NCBI GenBank assembly: GCA_032690845.1
Contig: CM064426.1
Location: 75,132,403 to 75,196,402 of the forward strand
Length of the DNA stretch: 64,000 nucleotides
DNA from: Eleusine coracana subsp. coracana
Taxonomy: Eukaryota; Streptophyta; Magnoliopsida; Poales; Poaceae
Reading direction: 5' to 3'
The notes beneath the pieces are model-generated. The model saw nothing but the letters and a program-made list of their open reading frames with translations. It made no database searches and was not told the origin of the DNA. The position numbers and the translations under genes were made by a program. This document shows positions 48,001 to 60,400 of this stretch, in pieces. Every line of letters begins with the position of its first letter. The first letter of the stretch is position 1.

Positions 48001-48231
48001 TCATTGCAGCACCTGAACATGTCCCCGCGACACTGAACACATACCCGCCGTGCGACCCGCTCGGGCGGCGACGAGGCGGAGAGACCTCCGAACAGGGGAG
48101 TGCCGGATCCGGTGGAGGAAGGGCCGGATCCCGCCGCTACATGCCAGAATAAGGCCCGGGGGGGGGGGGGGGGGGGGGGGGGGCGGAGGAGGTTGCGAGC
48201 TGCGGCTGAAACGGAGCCCCGCCGCCGCCAT
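48001..48231 (-). CDS. Possible small protein with Arg-rich N-terminus, uncertain
   Basis: An open frame of 76 codons in a GC-rich island. It begins MAAAGLRFSRSSQ after a GCGGCCGCAAGG leader. It then has a run of about 12 prolines encoded by the 26-base homopolymer at 48158-48183, then IRPFLHRIRHSPVRRSLRL and a stop. Arg/Ser/Ala-rich starts of this kind resemble mitochondrial presequences. The proline run makes the frame after it depend on the exact homopolymer length: a change by one or two bases would join MAAAGLRF to another frame. GTGCTG after TTCAG near 48015 could be a weak donor. It could equally be the leader exon of PP5. Confidence 0.35.
   Translation of the reverse strand: MAAAGLRFSRSSQPPPPPPPPPPPPGLILACSGGIRPFLHRIRHSPVRRSLRLVAARAGRTAGMCSVSRGHVQVLQ
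48158..48183. repeat. Poly-G run, 26 bases
   Basis: The longest homopolymer in the window, within the GC island upstream of PP5. Read directly; its length is easily misjudged by sequencing. Confidence 0.9.
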
Positions 48232-48640
48232 CCTTGCGGCCGCACGGCTTCCGGCGGCGGCGGCGGCTAGGGTTCGCCCAAGCCGCCCTGGGAGGGCGAC
48301 ACAACTACGAGACTATTGGATCCACTAGGAACGGGGAACTCCATCCATCAGATAGTACTAATTGCTGGCAGAAAGCAATCCAAGCTCCAGGGACGAGGGA
48401 AAAGGATGCGTACAGCTGGGGCTAGCCGCCTCGCCGAGCAGCAGTTGCAGACTTGCAGCTACGAGCACCTCCTCGGTCCGTCGAGCGAGCCGAGCCGCGC
48501 TGCCGAGCCGCGCTGGGATAAGCGCCGCCGCCGCCGCCGCCGTCCAGTACTCGGGGAGGAGGGCGAGACGAAGGGGACTGAGAAGACTTCACGGCGCGAG
48601 AGGGTTTTCTGCACAAGGTGCCGGAGAGTCTCTAGAATTC
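48232..48640 (-). promoter_or_regulatory. GC-rich island, likely 5' leader/promoter of a minus-strand gene
   Basis: On the minus strand it begins with GGCCCGGCCCAGCCCAGG (near 48690-48670), a GCCCA-type promoter motif common in housekeeping genes. It is followed by C/T-rich leader-like DNA with a CGAACCCTAGCC block near 48265. PP5 is the obvious downstream gene. Confidence 0.4.
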
Positions 48641-48768
48641 TTTGTTATCGCTAGATTTCTTACTTATTCATTTGTACCTGGGCTGGGCCGGGCCGACTCT
48701 TTATGAAAGGCTCGCGGATGGGGAAAGGTGCACGTGGACTCGATATAAATCGGTTGTGTAGAAGTTAC

Positions 48769-49050
48769 TGTTTGGATCTATCATGTAGTTTTTTAAAAAA
48801 TTGTTTTTATTTTCAGTTTTTCTAAATTGATTTTCAATAAAAATGAATGTGAATTTGGATACTGATTTTTATAATCTATAAACTAGTTTTTTAGTAATTA
48901 ATGCATTGGAATGAAGTAAAAACTGATATTAACTAGATTAAGTTAGATTATGAATTTCTTAGAAACTTATAATTTAATTTATAGAAACTGACAAAAAACT
49001 GATCTGTTTGGAGATCCTCCAGTTTTTTAAAAACTGGAAGGATCCAAACA
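48769..49050. mobile_element. MITE with TGTTTGGATC ends
   Basis: TGTTTGGATC at the left and GATCCAAACA at the right form a perfect 10 bp inverted pair. The interior is rich in AGTTTTTT/AAAAAACT arms. The target duplication is unclear. 282 bp. Confidence 0.65.
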
Positions 49051-50444
49051 TGATCTTAGCGCAACTACGTGCAAACATGGTAGATGCTACCATTGCGCGA
49101 GTTTCCTAAGAAAAAAATGTGCCATTTTCCTCGTGCTCTGCATGTGCCTGTCATTTGGCAACAACAAATTACAGTTCTCTCGTAATAAATTAGGAATAAC
49201 AATCATAACTAATTCTCAAGCGAGCTCGTTCCAATTAATAGGTCACAATAATAAAATCAAACATTCAACCCCCTTGAAATGTTTGTTCTCAAATCACACA
49301 AAACAGAAAGGATGCCCATTTGGATGTTGCATAGAGAAAACAAAAAAAAAATGATAGAGAGAAACACCAAAATTTTCTTATGGTTGGACCTCGTTAGGAA
49401 ATCCTCATATAGAGAAAATCAGTTCATAGACATTTCACAAATGTTTTGGCATGCACAATCCTTCATTCCAAATAGCTGTTACAGAAGACATTCTAAGGAT
49501 TGCCTTCAAAATTTCTATGTTTTGTATCAAGAACAGTTTTTGCTTGGTTTTTCCAATCTAATGATGGATTTTTCTAACAGAAACCATCCGGTTTACGATT
49601 TTATGAACCCAGATTGGACAAAACAGGTGTTTAAATGCGTGCTACTAAATTAGTTGAACTACTTTGCACTGGAGACCAGAACTTCCACACGTGCTGATGC
49701 AGTCATGCTTAACATTTTAATAGCATTTTCTCTAAACACTTTGCCTAAGCATTCTATACATGCCCTTAGCAACCTTATTACTGCAAGTTAACAAAGCACA
49801 CATGAACAAGCTCTGTCCCCTGATGACATTTGTTACACGGGACCAAGGGCTAGTTTGCTTTGCACCCTGAAAAAGTTGCCTGAGTCAGGCGTGGCTCCCA
49901 GGCGTCCGATTTTGGATGCCTGAGGCTTTGATTCTTGCCTGAGAAACGGTGCTCAGGTGAGGGCATGAAGCAAACTAGCCCCAAATGTCCCTTGATCAAG
50001 CTCTGACCTAGTAGTATGAGAAAACAAACAGCAAAATCAAGCGTCGGCGTCACGTCTTGTGCCGCATCAGTTTCAATCTCTCCAGAACTTCTGGTTCCAT
50101 GCATCCATCTTCTTCATGGACGTCAGAAAAAGAGACTTACTGGCAGTTTCTAGCTCGGCCGATCGTGCAAACAAACTGGAGGCCCCACTGAAGTGCAGAA
50201 AATAGTCTCGAATCGTACGCATTTTTTCATAATTGGATCCTGTAAACTTCAAGTATCATGTAAAATTCCTGCTTTGCAACTGGGCCTTGTCTGGACTGAA
50301 CTTTGAACTGCTTCCTTCTCCTATACCCGAATTGAAGTGCAGAGAACCACCGCTGCGATTTCACATGAACACGGCCACGGCTGGGCTCCGGATTGAAGAA
50401 GCTGGCTAGCTGCGCAAGGCGAGCGCATCAGTCATCCTCGCGCG
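49051..50444. other. Intergenic between the GC island and the B-box gene
   Basis: AT-rich. The ORF 49279-49653 (124 codons) has AT-rich codons and no domain. A small MITE lies at 49847-49981. Confidence 0.4.
49847..49981. mobile_element. Small MITE with GGGCTAGTTTGCTT ends
   Basis: GGGCTAGTTTGCTT and AAGCAAACTAGCCC are exact inverses 107 bases apart. Inside, GCCTGAG and CTCAGGC motifs also pair. The target duplication is not clear. 135 bp. Confidence 0.75.
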
Positions 50445-51684
50445 CTAGCACTTCTTCCGGCGCTTGTTGCCGGCGGCATGCGGGAACCACCGGTGGGAGG
50501 TGTCCGGTGAGCAGATGTCCGGCACGAAGGCGGCGTTGTCGCGCTGCCAGTGCAGGCCGGAGGCCGTCGGCGGCGAGGGGAGCTCCGGGACCGACCACTG
50601 CATCTCCGGCACCTGGCCGAAGAACTCGTCGGCGTCTCGGTCCTCCGACGACGACCGGTAGTGCGGGGACCCGCCGGCGCTGCCGCCAAGCTTCCCGCTG
50701 TCGGCCTGCGGATTGCAAATCGGCACATGTCAGATGAAAGACGATAGCTTGACTGAGGCGCGAAATTACGAAATCATCTGCTGCAATTGAAATGAGAAAG
50801 AAAAAAGAAAAGAAAAAGGGAAAAGAACAGGGGAGCCAGCCTGGCGCTGCCGCTGACCTTGGAGTTGCCGCTGTCGGCGAACCCGAACCCGCCGCCGCCG
50901 AAGTCGCCGACTCCGCGGAAGAACTCGCCCAGAGGCCAATCCATGACGCCGCCGGCGACGCGGCCCTGGCCGGCGCCGAACGCCGGCGACCGTTTCGGCG
51001 CGGCCCTGCCCGCCGCCTCCGCGTGCTGCGGGACAGGGGAGCCGCCGCCGAGCGGCTCCCTGACGACGGCCGACCACTCGGGGAGGCTCCCGTCGGCGGC
51101 GTCAGGGCCAGGTGCCGTGGCGGACGGCGCCCATCCGAACTCGCCCTGGCCGAAGGCGCCGCCGCTCTTGGCCGGCGACGGCTCCGGCTGCTGCTCCTCT
51201 AGCGACCCGTCGTCCTCGCCGCCCGGGTCCTGGCCGACCTGCACGCCGGTGAGGAGGAAGCGGCGGTGCGCGGATACGAGGTCGTTTGCCGTGTGCACCG
51301 CGACGTCGCAGCTCCGGCAGAGCAGCGCGCGGTCCTCGAGGCAGAAGAAGTAGGCGTCGCATTCCTGAACCGAGCAATCGATCGATCGATCAATCAGTCG
51401 TTTAATTCCAGACTTCCAGTTCAGGAATCATGTGAACCAACGTAGAAGAAGGGGACCAGAGCACGCACCTGGCATATGTCGCATTTGGGCGGCGCCACGG
51501 CGGCGGTGGCGCCGGCGGAGGAGGCGGCGGCGCCGGGGGTGAGGAGGGGCAGGCGCTGGTGCTTGCCGGCGAGGCGGTTGGCGGCGTGGACCTCGCGGTC
51601 GCAGCGCGCGCACAGGGCCGCGTCGTCGGCGCAGCAGAGGACACTCGCCTCCGCCGCCTCGCACGCGCTGCACAGAACCTTCAT
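50445..51684 (-). CDS. BBX14: Double B-box zinc-finger protein (BBX, no CCT domain)
   Basis: Three exons on the minus strand, 51684-51469, 51364-50858 and 50705-50445, join in phase and give 327 residues. B-box 1 starts at Cys5 (C5, C8, C17, D20, C25, C28, H33, H42). B-box 2 starts at Cys68 (C68, C71, C80, D83, C88, C91, H96, H105) and is split by intron 1. There is no CCT domain. A conserved MDWPLGEFF motif lies in the second exon, and the basic end NKRRKKC may serve nuclear import. Two B-boxes without CCT fit the STO/BBX18-25 type, which controls light signalling, often together with HY5. A CACGTG element about 105 bases upstream of the ATG fits light control. The symbol is recalled from the neighbourhood and is tentative; the family is certain. 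Confidence 0.9.
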
Positions 51685-51786
51685 CAACAACCAACCAAGC
51701 TAAGCTACCTCTCTGCTTCTCTCGCTTTGCGATCGCGCGCGCGCCAGCCGACAAGGCGAGTGAGAATCAGGACTCAGGAGGAGGAG

Positions 51787-51792
51787 CACGTG
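51787..51792 (-). promoter_or_regulatory. G-box upstream of the B-box gene
   Basis: CACGTG at 103-108 bases before the ATG of the minus-strand B-box gene. This is the classical binding site of bZIP (HY5) and bHLH (PIF) regulators. Confidence 0.6.
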
Positions 51793-52009
51793 GGCTTGGA
51801 ATCGAATGCCAGTTTCCCGATGGCGCGTGGTGGTTGAGGCGGGCGCGTGGTGCGGTTATTATGGGGGGCCGCGCGGCATGGTTGGGAATGGGAATGGAAT
51901 GGATTCGTGGCGTGGGCGCGTGGGCGCGGTGGAGGGGACGAACGGGGCGACGTTGCCGGCTCCTGTTCGACGAGGCGCCCGGGGCCTCATGGCCGCACAA
52001 ACGCAACCA
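51793..52009. other. GC-rich upstream region of the B-box gene
   Basis: Overlapping ORFs on both strands arise from base composition. Probably promoter and 5' flank. Confidence 0.4.
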
Positions 52010-53660
52010 CCGCTCGCCTTTGCTACCAGTTGCTACGGCAGCTCTACGCAACTTATGCGTCAGAAGATCTTATCGATTTCCACCTGTAAAATTATTTATC
52101 TGCTCATACATAGTATTTCAGAAACGAAAAGTGTTAAATGAAGCTATTTTTTAAAAAAGATAAGTCATGCAATATAATTTAAGATTTGAGAAGTTGCTTA
52201 AAACAAGTTGGGTTTATTTTAGTAAAGTAGTTGGTACTGTAGTCAAGTTGCGCATAGTAGGATATTATACTATCAATTACTCGCTCCATCCCAAAATATA
52301 AGCATTTGTTGACTTTAGAAATCACCTTTGATCTTTTATCTTATTTAAATTTTTTGTTATAATATATCTTATTATTAGATATATTTCAAATATGATTTAT
52401 TTGTTTTTGTATTTCTCATAAGAAATTTAAATAAGACAAAAGGTCAAAGATAATTTATAAAGTCAACAAATGCTTATATTTTGAAATAGAGGGATACGAC
52501 ACCCCTACACAAGTCATGTCGCAAAATCTTATCCATTTTCATATGTAAATTTATCTGCTCATATATTTTGAAAACAAAGTGTCTCGAATAATTGAAACAA
52601 AACCATGTTTTTTATATATGATAATGAGGTTATCAATTTTTAAAAAATAAACCATGATGAAGCATTGAAGCCATTTGAAAAGGTGCATAAACAAGTGATT
52701 TGTAGTTTTTTTTAAGAAAGTGGCAAAAATAAACTATCCTTTTTTTCAAAACATTTACAAGTCATGCAGTTACTTGAGATTTTACAAGTTGCGTAAAACA
52801 AGTGTTTTGTAGTCAGATTTGTTTTAGGAAAGTATTTGGTACTGTAAAACAAGTTGCTCATATATTTCGGAAACAAATTGTTAAATGATCCAAACAAACT
52901 AAGGTCTTTAATAGTCATGATGAAACTGTTTTATTTTTAAAAAACAAATTCAAAGTCACGAAGATATTGGAGATTTCAGATGTTGCACAGGAAAGTATTT
53001 GGTACTGCACTAGTAGGATCTTGTACTATCAATTAAACATTGACAACATAAAAAAGATCATGGTACAGTTTTCTTCATGCTTGTTTGCTGCTACGACACC
53101 TCTACACAAGTTATGTTTGCCAAATCTTATCCAATTCCATGTGTATATTTATCTACTTATATATTTAAAAAACAAAGTATCTCAAATAATTGAAACAAAA
53201 CTAACTCTTTTATATATGGTCATGAAGTTAGTTTTTAGAAAACAAACCATGATGAAGCCATTTAAAAAGGTGCATAAAACAAGTGTTTTGTACTAGTCTG
53301 AGTTCTTTGTTTTCTTTTTGAGGGAAGTTGTAGGAAAATGAACTGTTTTCCTAGTCGGGTAATTTTACGGAAGTCAAGTTGCATAGAAGTAGGATCTTGT
53401 ACTATCAGATAACTATTGACAACATAGTTTATACTGTGGTTTAATTTTCTTCGTGCTTGCTTGTTGCTCCGACACCTCTACACAAGTTATGTTCATCAAA
53501 TGTTCTCGAATTTTTATTCAAAAAAATGTTCTCAAATTCCATGTATATTTTTATCTGCTCATATATTTCAAGAACAAAGTATCTCGAATTATCAAAACAA
53601 AACCAACTCTTTTATATATGGTCATGAAGTTATTTTTTATAAAAATAAACCATGATAAAG
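52010..53660. repeat. Diverged tandem array upstream of the B-box gene
   Basis: Three to four copies of a unit of roughly 350-550 bp. Each holds CGACACCTCTACACAAGTTATG or a variant (near 52497, 53093 and 53470; a weaker one near 52040), then ATTTATCTGCTCATATATTT, ATAATTGAAACAAAAC, AACCATGATGAAG and AAACAAGTGTTTTGTA. A Stowaway MITE (52280-52494) sits between the first and second units. Non-coding; function unknown. Confidence 0.75.
52280..52494. mobile_element. Stowaway MITE
   Basis: CTCGCTCCATCCCAAAATATAAGC at the left is matched by GCTTATATTTTGAAATAGAGGG at the right, with TA on each side. The inner arms TTGTTGAC/GTCAACAA pair as well. 215 bp. Confidence 0.85.
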
Positions 53661-54293
53661 TCATTTTCTTGATTTTTTATTGACTACAAGATAAGATCGA
53701 CAACTTCTTCAAGGCAGAAAACATATCAATCAACACTCACTAGATCTTGAATGCCTCTTTCAATGCAGAAAGCCAAGCTAAGAATGATCAAACAACTTGC
53801 CTTGGGTTGTTGTAATTAAACAAATATCTTGTCTTCACAGTTTGCAACTTCTCAACAACTATAGTAATGGTTTCGTTTGAAAAAAAAACAGTAACCTAAA
53901 TTGCTCTGCAATTTTGTGCATCAATTGTTCGTTTTAGGCCATGTTCAGTGGGCACAAATTCAACCCTTTTTGTGTGTACACTACCAGAAACTGGATGGAT
54001 AGAGCTCTCGTCCTATACATTTTACCCTATTGTGTGTACATGCTTGCAAAACGAATAGGATAATCGATAACATGATAGTTCTTTTGACACCATCCTTGTT
54101 CAAAATTTATCTAAGACCCTATGGCATGTTGCAGGAGCCGTGAAAATTGACAAATTATTCTAGACAGCATAAGGCAGACAATGGTAAATAATAGGTTGTT
54201 GCTATCCATTTAAATTAGCAACCTTGGAGCGATGTTCATAGAATTTGACATGTTGCAAATAAGAACAAGAGCAGAAGAGCTCCTTATCATATA

Positions 54294-54509
54294 CTCCCTT
54301 CATTCTTAAATTATCGTTGTCTGACATTTTTAGTTAAATTTGATCTTTTGTTTAAAATATTATTTCAAATATGCAAAATTTTAAGTTATATTTTAATTTT
54401 CTTTGATAAATAAAACATATATGATATTTTTTAAAAAAACTTTTGAATAAAATGAGTGGTTAAAGTTAATTTAAAAAGTCGATGATAATAATAATTTTAA
54501 AAAAGGGAG
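54294..54509. mobile_element. Stowaway MITE
   Basis: CTCCCTTCATTCTTAAATTATC at the left and AATTTTAAAAAAGGGAG at the right, each flanked by TA. TTGTCTGAC and GTCGATGATAA arms fit inside. 216 bp. Confidence 0.8.
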
Positions 54510-56804
54510 TATACCATTTTGATTTTTGATGTTTCTTTGTTTGTTTAGTTGAATAAAGTCAGGATAAAACTATTTGCATGTCACATTCCCAGTCGGTGCA
54601 ATCATTGCAACAGAGTGGACCTGGTTTATACCATCTCCAAGCTTATTGGATGAAAGCGACTAGGTGATGGCCAGCAGGGGTGAGTAGGATCATTTGCAAT
54701 GATCGGTATGGTCTTCTTTTCTTTTTCTTTCAATCGACGTTTTAAAAAAGTAAGATGAGTTCATCTAGATTAATATTCGATCTATACAATTTGACTCGTA
54801 TAGTTACCTATTAGCAGGAGATTGGAGAGAATACTCCCCAGCTACATCAGTTAAATAATGTCCTTTGAATGAGTGTAGTTTTGCAATCTTTTGCCAAAAA
54901 ACAACTTCAAAAGCAATTTTGCACGGCTTGGGGAGATGATCTTAAGTGTAAGCCAGATTGTTACTTTCTAAACCGCCATCCAAATTTTAATAAGGCTTCG
55001 TCCCTGCTAGTTAGTGCTCCAAGTAGTATATTGATGACCGTATCGATGTCTAAAACAGCATTACGACCGCGGAGTTAGTGATAGACTGACAGTCACATCA
55101 TTATTTATGAACTGTGGCTCAATTTTGGTATAATAAGAGTCCAAAGGTGCTTACTATTCCGGACGACAAGTTGTAATTTGATCAAAAATACATAGTGACA
55201 GTAGTACTCCAATAAGATAAAATGAGATTGCACAGACTGTTGGAATACAAGCTTCCTTTTATACAAAAAAAAGTATGGGACTGAAATCTACATAGCCGTC
55301 AGAGTTTCCTGTGTAATGTAAAGCTGAGATATATGTACCATCAGTAATATCCCTCGCAAAAAAAATATATCATCACTAATATTATTAGTCGGTGGCACGT
55401 ACTTTAAGCAAACGATGAGACACTAAATTATATAACCTGATGAGCGACGATGCGATGACTGTAGACTGTAGATAAGTTCATAACAGCTCATGTTCAAGGG
55501 ACCGAGTGGCCACAAGAAGGTTCACATCAGCACAAGCACACAGAAAGATCCTCTGCTTTGCACGAGAGGTCAGGGAAGCGCAAGCGTGGCCGCCTTGGCA
55601 CTGGAACACGCACTGGATCGTTTTAGTGGTCAAGGCCTGTACGTGATTGAACAGTTAACGCGCTGCTGCGTAGCAGCCAACAACGCGTGGGCTTCCATTT
55701 ACCGGTCCAGGAAAAAACAACGATATAATATACCCAGAAATGTGATCCAGAATATAATCCTTTGACTGGAGACAGTCTTCAATACCATTTTTCCTGTCAC
55801 GATCAGCTCAATTCCAGCAGGATTCGAGAAAGATCTACACTTGACACGTTGGAGGCCTAAAACTTTCGTATGACGCATTTTTTCCTTCAAATTCAGTCAG
55901 CATACAGTTTTATATGTAGAGGTTGATACGGGAATTCTGTTTATTATTATATAAAAAGTTTGATTTATAACTTCAGTTTGTTCATGAATGAAATTTTACA
56001 GTTATATTTTGAAAAGGGTCTAATTAGATTATCTATTGCAATTTGTGACCAACCTAACAATGTTTCTTGTTTCATATAAAACACAAATCTATGCAACTTA
56101 GAGGATAGATATTATCCTAGAAATTGACCTTCTTTTCTTGTATAGTACTTCCTTTGTCCCATTTTATAAGAGGCACAAGTATTTCAAAATATAAACATTA
56201 AAAATTTTGAATAACAAATGGACTAATGTCATGAGTTTAGTGATAAAAAGGTGGTCATAACTTAAAGCTGAGCAACAATAAGTATATATATCTCTATTTT
56301 CATTAGAACTTAGCTTGAACCAAAAAAGAAGTGGTTGATTAACACTCCAACAATATTTTGCAAGAGTGTGGACCATTATCCGAAGGGGGTTAAAAGCATA
56401 TAAATGCAGGAATGGTGGAAAACCGAGGATCGTGTTATCGAACTTTTACTTTGAACCTGATCGATCTAGCCGGTATGCTCCAAAGTTTGATCACATCCAT
56501 GGGGTGAATCCAAATCATATCCATACCCATATGGGCACCGAAAATGACATAAGTATACGCTATATGTAGCCGTACTAGGTCGCATGGACCACCTATATGT
56601 TCACTTATTATTATATGCAAAATTGATATTGATCGGAAATGCTAGAGCCACAAGTCATATATTCCAGAAGTAGGGGGCCGAAAACTTTGCTTGGCTGGTG
56701 ACATGCATGCGCACCAGCTCACGGAAGCTAGAAACCGACACATTCCTTAGCACAGTCTAGTGTTCTTCGCTTTGGTATATCTTCATTCTTCAGAGAGTTA
56801 GGAG

Positions 56805-57408
56805 TTGTTTGTTTCACAATCTCGATTATCGATTGCATTTCACAGTCTAAATTGTACAAATAGGCATATCATTTATAGAATCCGTTTGCTACAGTTTGAG
56901 TGTGGATTGTGGCACAATCCATAATCTAGGTTTGAATAGTTTTTAGGTGGATTGCGAGAATATGAGCACAAAATTATTAGATATATAGTTGAGTCGAATT
57001 ATCATTTTTGTGCCATTATTAATTGAAATTGAAATTATTTATATTACCATATAAAATATAGATTAATCATGAAATTGCTATCTACCCTCTGATTTTTATT
57101 GACTAATCTGTTGTTATAATAATAAATTTATCTATACAAATTAATTAACTTAATATGTCATAATAATAATAAATTTAGCTAAACAAATTAACTAATTTAA
57201 TTATTATAATTTATTCATTTGTACGACGTACATATCCAACAAAAGGGAATCATAGTCTTTTAACATGAAAATAGCAAACAAATCAATCTAGGATCCATGG
57301 TTACCGTACAACATCAGATTTTACAATCAGATGTGCAATTCAGCTTATTTAGATTCCACAATCTAGCTAGATAACAGATTATATATGCACAATCCATGAG
57401 CAAACAGA
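56805..57408. mobile_element. Possible TGTTTG-ended MITE
   Basis: TTGTTTGTTTCACAATC at the left, and at the right GAGCAAACAG preceded by CACAATCCATGAG. The interior repeats ATTGTGxxACAATC motifs. No target duplication found. Confidence 0.4.
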
Positions 57409-60400
57409 CATGATCTTAATTTATTAAAGAATCAATAAAAATGTAGCAACGCATTATTATTTTAGAAGAATGGTTGATTCTACATATAGAAACAGGACAT
57501 ATAATATCCACCATCCCGCGATTTGAAGATAGAGAAAGCAATTGTGGTGAAATATATGGGTTGCATTAATATCATCCCACAACATCTATGTTTGAATCCA
57601 AGATCAAGAAAAAATAGTGAGATATGATGTAGGATGTGCAATACCCATACAAAATCAGAGATCTATGTAATTTAATTTAAATGGTTGAATCCAAAAATCA
57701 GGTATAAATAGTGAAATAAAATGTCCATGTTTCTATATTTTAGTTATAGTTAGCTTCATTCTCACTCTAACTGCATTCCTATGATATAATTTTCATCCAT
57801 ATGTATCTTGTAATGGTATTTATGTCTGATTCTGACTCCAAAACAAGATATTGGACATATGGGTGAGCCATAAAATAAAGACTATAAAATGCCTCCTTGG
57901 AGACAACAAAATGAGCTGCTTTAAAAAAAAGTGATGGCATGCTCCGTGAGCAGTTCGTTTCTCTTGTCTTTCATTCATTTTTAGATAGAAAGAAAGGTGT
58001 TTTTCTCTTGAGAATGATTGAGCCAAAAAAAAAAAGTTCCGTCTGTACTGTGCTTCGATGTAATTGGCCCAATTACTGTCTTCGTCTACAGTGAGTCCAT
58101 GTGCTAGTCGGTATAAATTGGATCAACCTTTCGGCCCCAAAGCGAAGCAAGTGACGCTGGCCTGGTATACTCGCCACGCGCCGTGTTCCAATGTCTAAAT
58201 ACAGCAGTGACGGCTGGTATACTTCTCTAGTTTTTTTTTTTGAGGAAACATACTTCTCTAGTTTGAGTAGTTCAAGTTCAACAACTTGGAACTTGCTGCA
58301 GTAGATAACTCTTCCCTTTTGTTAACTTTTGACTTCGTTGGTAACAGAAAAAAAGTTTGTGTTTTCTATCTTTAAATCGTGGAAGAATTCAAGTGCAGAC
58401 TATAGAGTCTGCCGTGCACTTATGTTTGTGCAGGAGATTGCAGAGTGAGCGCTCCTGATTGCATTGATCTGAAATTTATTCAAGGCCTTAACTGAAACGT
58501 TTTTTTTTTTAATGTCTTAACTGAAACGTTTCGCTAGCTGCCACGTGATCCGGTTAAGTTTCTCTTTTGATGAGGATCCGGCTTAGTTCAGTTTCCAGCT
58601 GCTGCGTGGTAGTAAGTGGCATCCACACCAACCATATTTTTAAGCAAGTCTCTTCCTTTTTCTCATCTCCACTTGCGTCAGATGATGGAATGGCTCCTAC
58701 ATGCCATTTCCTCTGCGGTCTTTCACGTACGTGACTCAGCACTCCAGCTGCTGGTCTATTTCTGTCATTCCCTAGCCATGATTGCAAGCAACAAGCAGTG
58801 ATCCCATCGCATTCCCATGCTGCGCTCTCATATGTGTGGTGACCAATACAAGAATCTCTATGTCGACAGAATTATCACGGTTCAGTTCAATGCGATCTCA
58901 TATGTGTGGTGACCGATGCAATAAAGAAATGTTCGCTTAAATATTGAAACTGTTGTACAAAATTTTTCTAGATCAAATCATAGTGACTACAATGTTTTTT
59001 TTTATGGAACAGGTTCGTGACCATATAGGTCCAATTATGATGATGTGGAGGCTAATTTGATTATGCGAATTGCTATATACAACGAGCATTCAATTATGAC
59101 GAGATCACTTGGATTATTACGAGATCACCTGCATTCAATAATGCTATAAGAATTGAGAATTACCAAAGCCGAAATTTGTTCCATGGCATACGGAAATTGT
59201 CGAACGGTTAAGTGGAGATCGTACAGTCCTTTCGAGGGTTCTTGGGCGTCCAAGCTGAAACAGAAAGGAGATCGGTGAACTTGCATGCGATGCAAAGCAG
59301 GACCACCGCTAGCTCGACGCGGCGTCACATATCACGGGGCCCATTCGTCCCGGTTGTAGACTTCCGTGGCGTTGTCGATCTGCACGGTTTTGAGTGGTGA
59401 CCACCCGGTTGCTCTTGGTGACTTCATGAGCATGGCCTGATGGGGATGAGCTAAGATAAGTTCAGTGCATTTTTTGTACATGAGCAGCATTATTATGTTC
59501 TCCACTTGTTCAAGCATCTTCCATATCTGTCAAGGTAAAGAGGTCATTTGTGTCTAGTCGATAAAGTAGCCTTTGCTCAGTTTACTATACATTATTGTTG
59601 GACCATAAATAATTCAACCTTTAATATTTATCTAATAACCCTGGCATATGCATGCATCAACCATATTAAGACACATATAATTTTCCCAGCCCTAGAGTAC
59701 AGTAATTTATGAATCTTGTGCCTTGCGAAATGCGTCTACCATACAGAAACGTTTGATTAATACAAATCAAACTTTGTTTTCACCAGAGGAGCTATAGATG
59801 TTTTGTCAATTAGTACGTATGTGCTTCTACATTGCAATATGCCTGTAGGAAAGTGCTTATGTATGTAGCCAATAATGTCAGTACAAAGGTGTCTCTTTGA
59901 ATCTTTGAAGGTGCTTGATTAAATGGTTAGTATTACCTACTCTTTTTTTTTAAAAAAAATATTGTTGTTAGGAAAATTTTAGTTTAATTTTGAACTAGAT
60001 TTATTGTTATAACAATATCAATTTTAGATCGGATGGATTATGAAGAATTAGATGCTATAGCATCCATATATATAAAAACTTCTCATGGGCTAGTATTTGT
60101 TTGAAAGCACAAATGCTGGAAGGGAAGAAAGACCAATGCGCATTTCAGAAGGAAAAGAAAAAGAAAGAAAGACCAATGCGCCCATGCATGGGCACAAAAA
60201 AGCATGCCCTCCCTTTCTATTGTTGTTGTTGAGATATTGGGATGAGCCCTTGATTTGGACGGGAAACGGACGCGCTATAATACCCCGGACCATAGCAGTC
60301 ACCCGCTAACCAGAGCACAACCCACTTTGAAAAAGTCATCGATCGCTTCGTACGCCGTCGTGTCACGCGCTGAGGCCCATCCCGTACGAGAGAGAGATGG

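Noticed and set aside
49279..49653. 124-codon plus-strand ORF
   Set aside because: AT-rich, atypical codon use for rice genes, no domain, no promoter or splice context.
50393..50747. Several long GC-rich ORFs on both strands over the B-box gene
   Set aside because: They are shadows of the third B-box exon (50705-50445, minus), which alone encodes the expected C-terminus after an in-phase splice.
50792..51353. Plus-strand ORFs of 136 and 164 codons
   Set aside because: They are antisense shadows of B-box exon 2; high GC removes stops in all frames.
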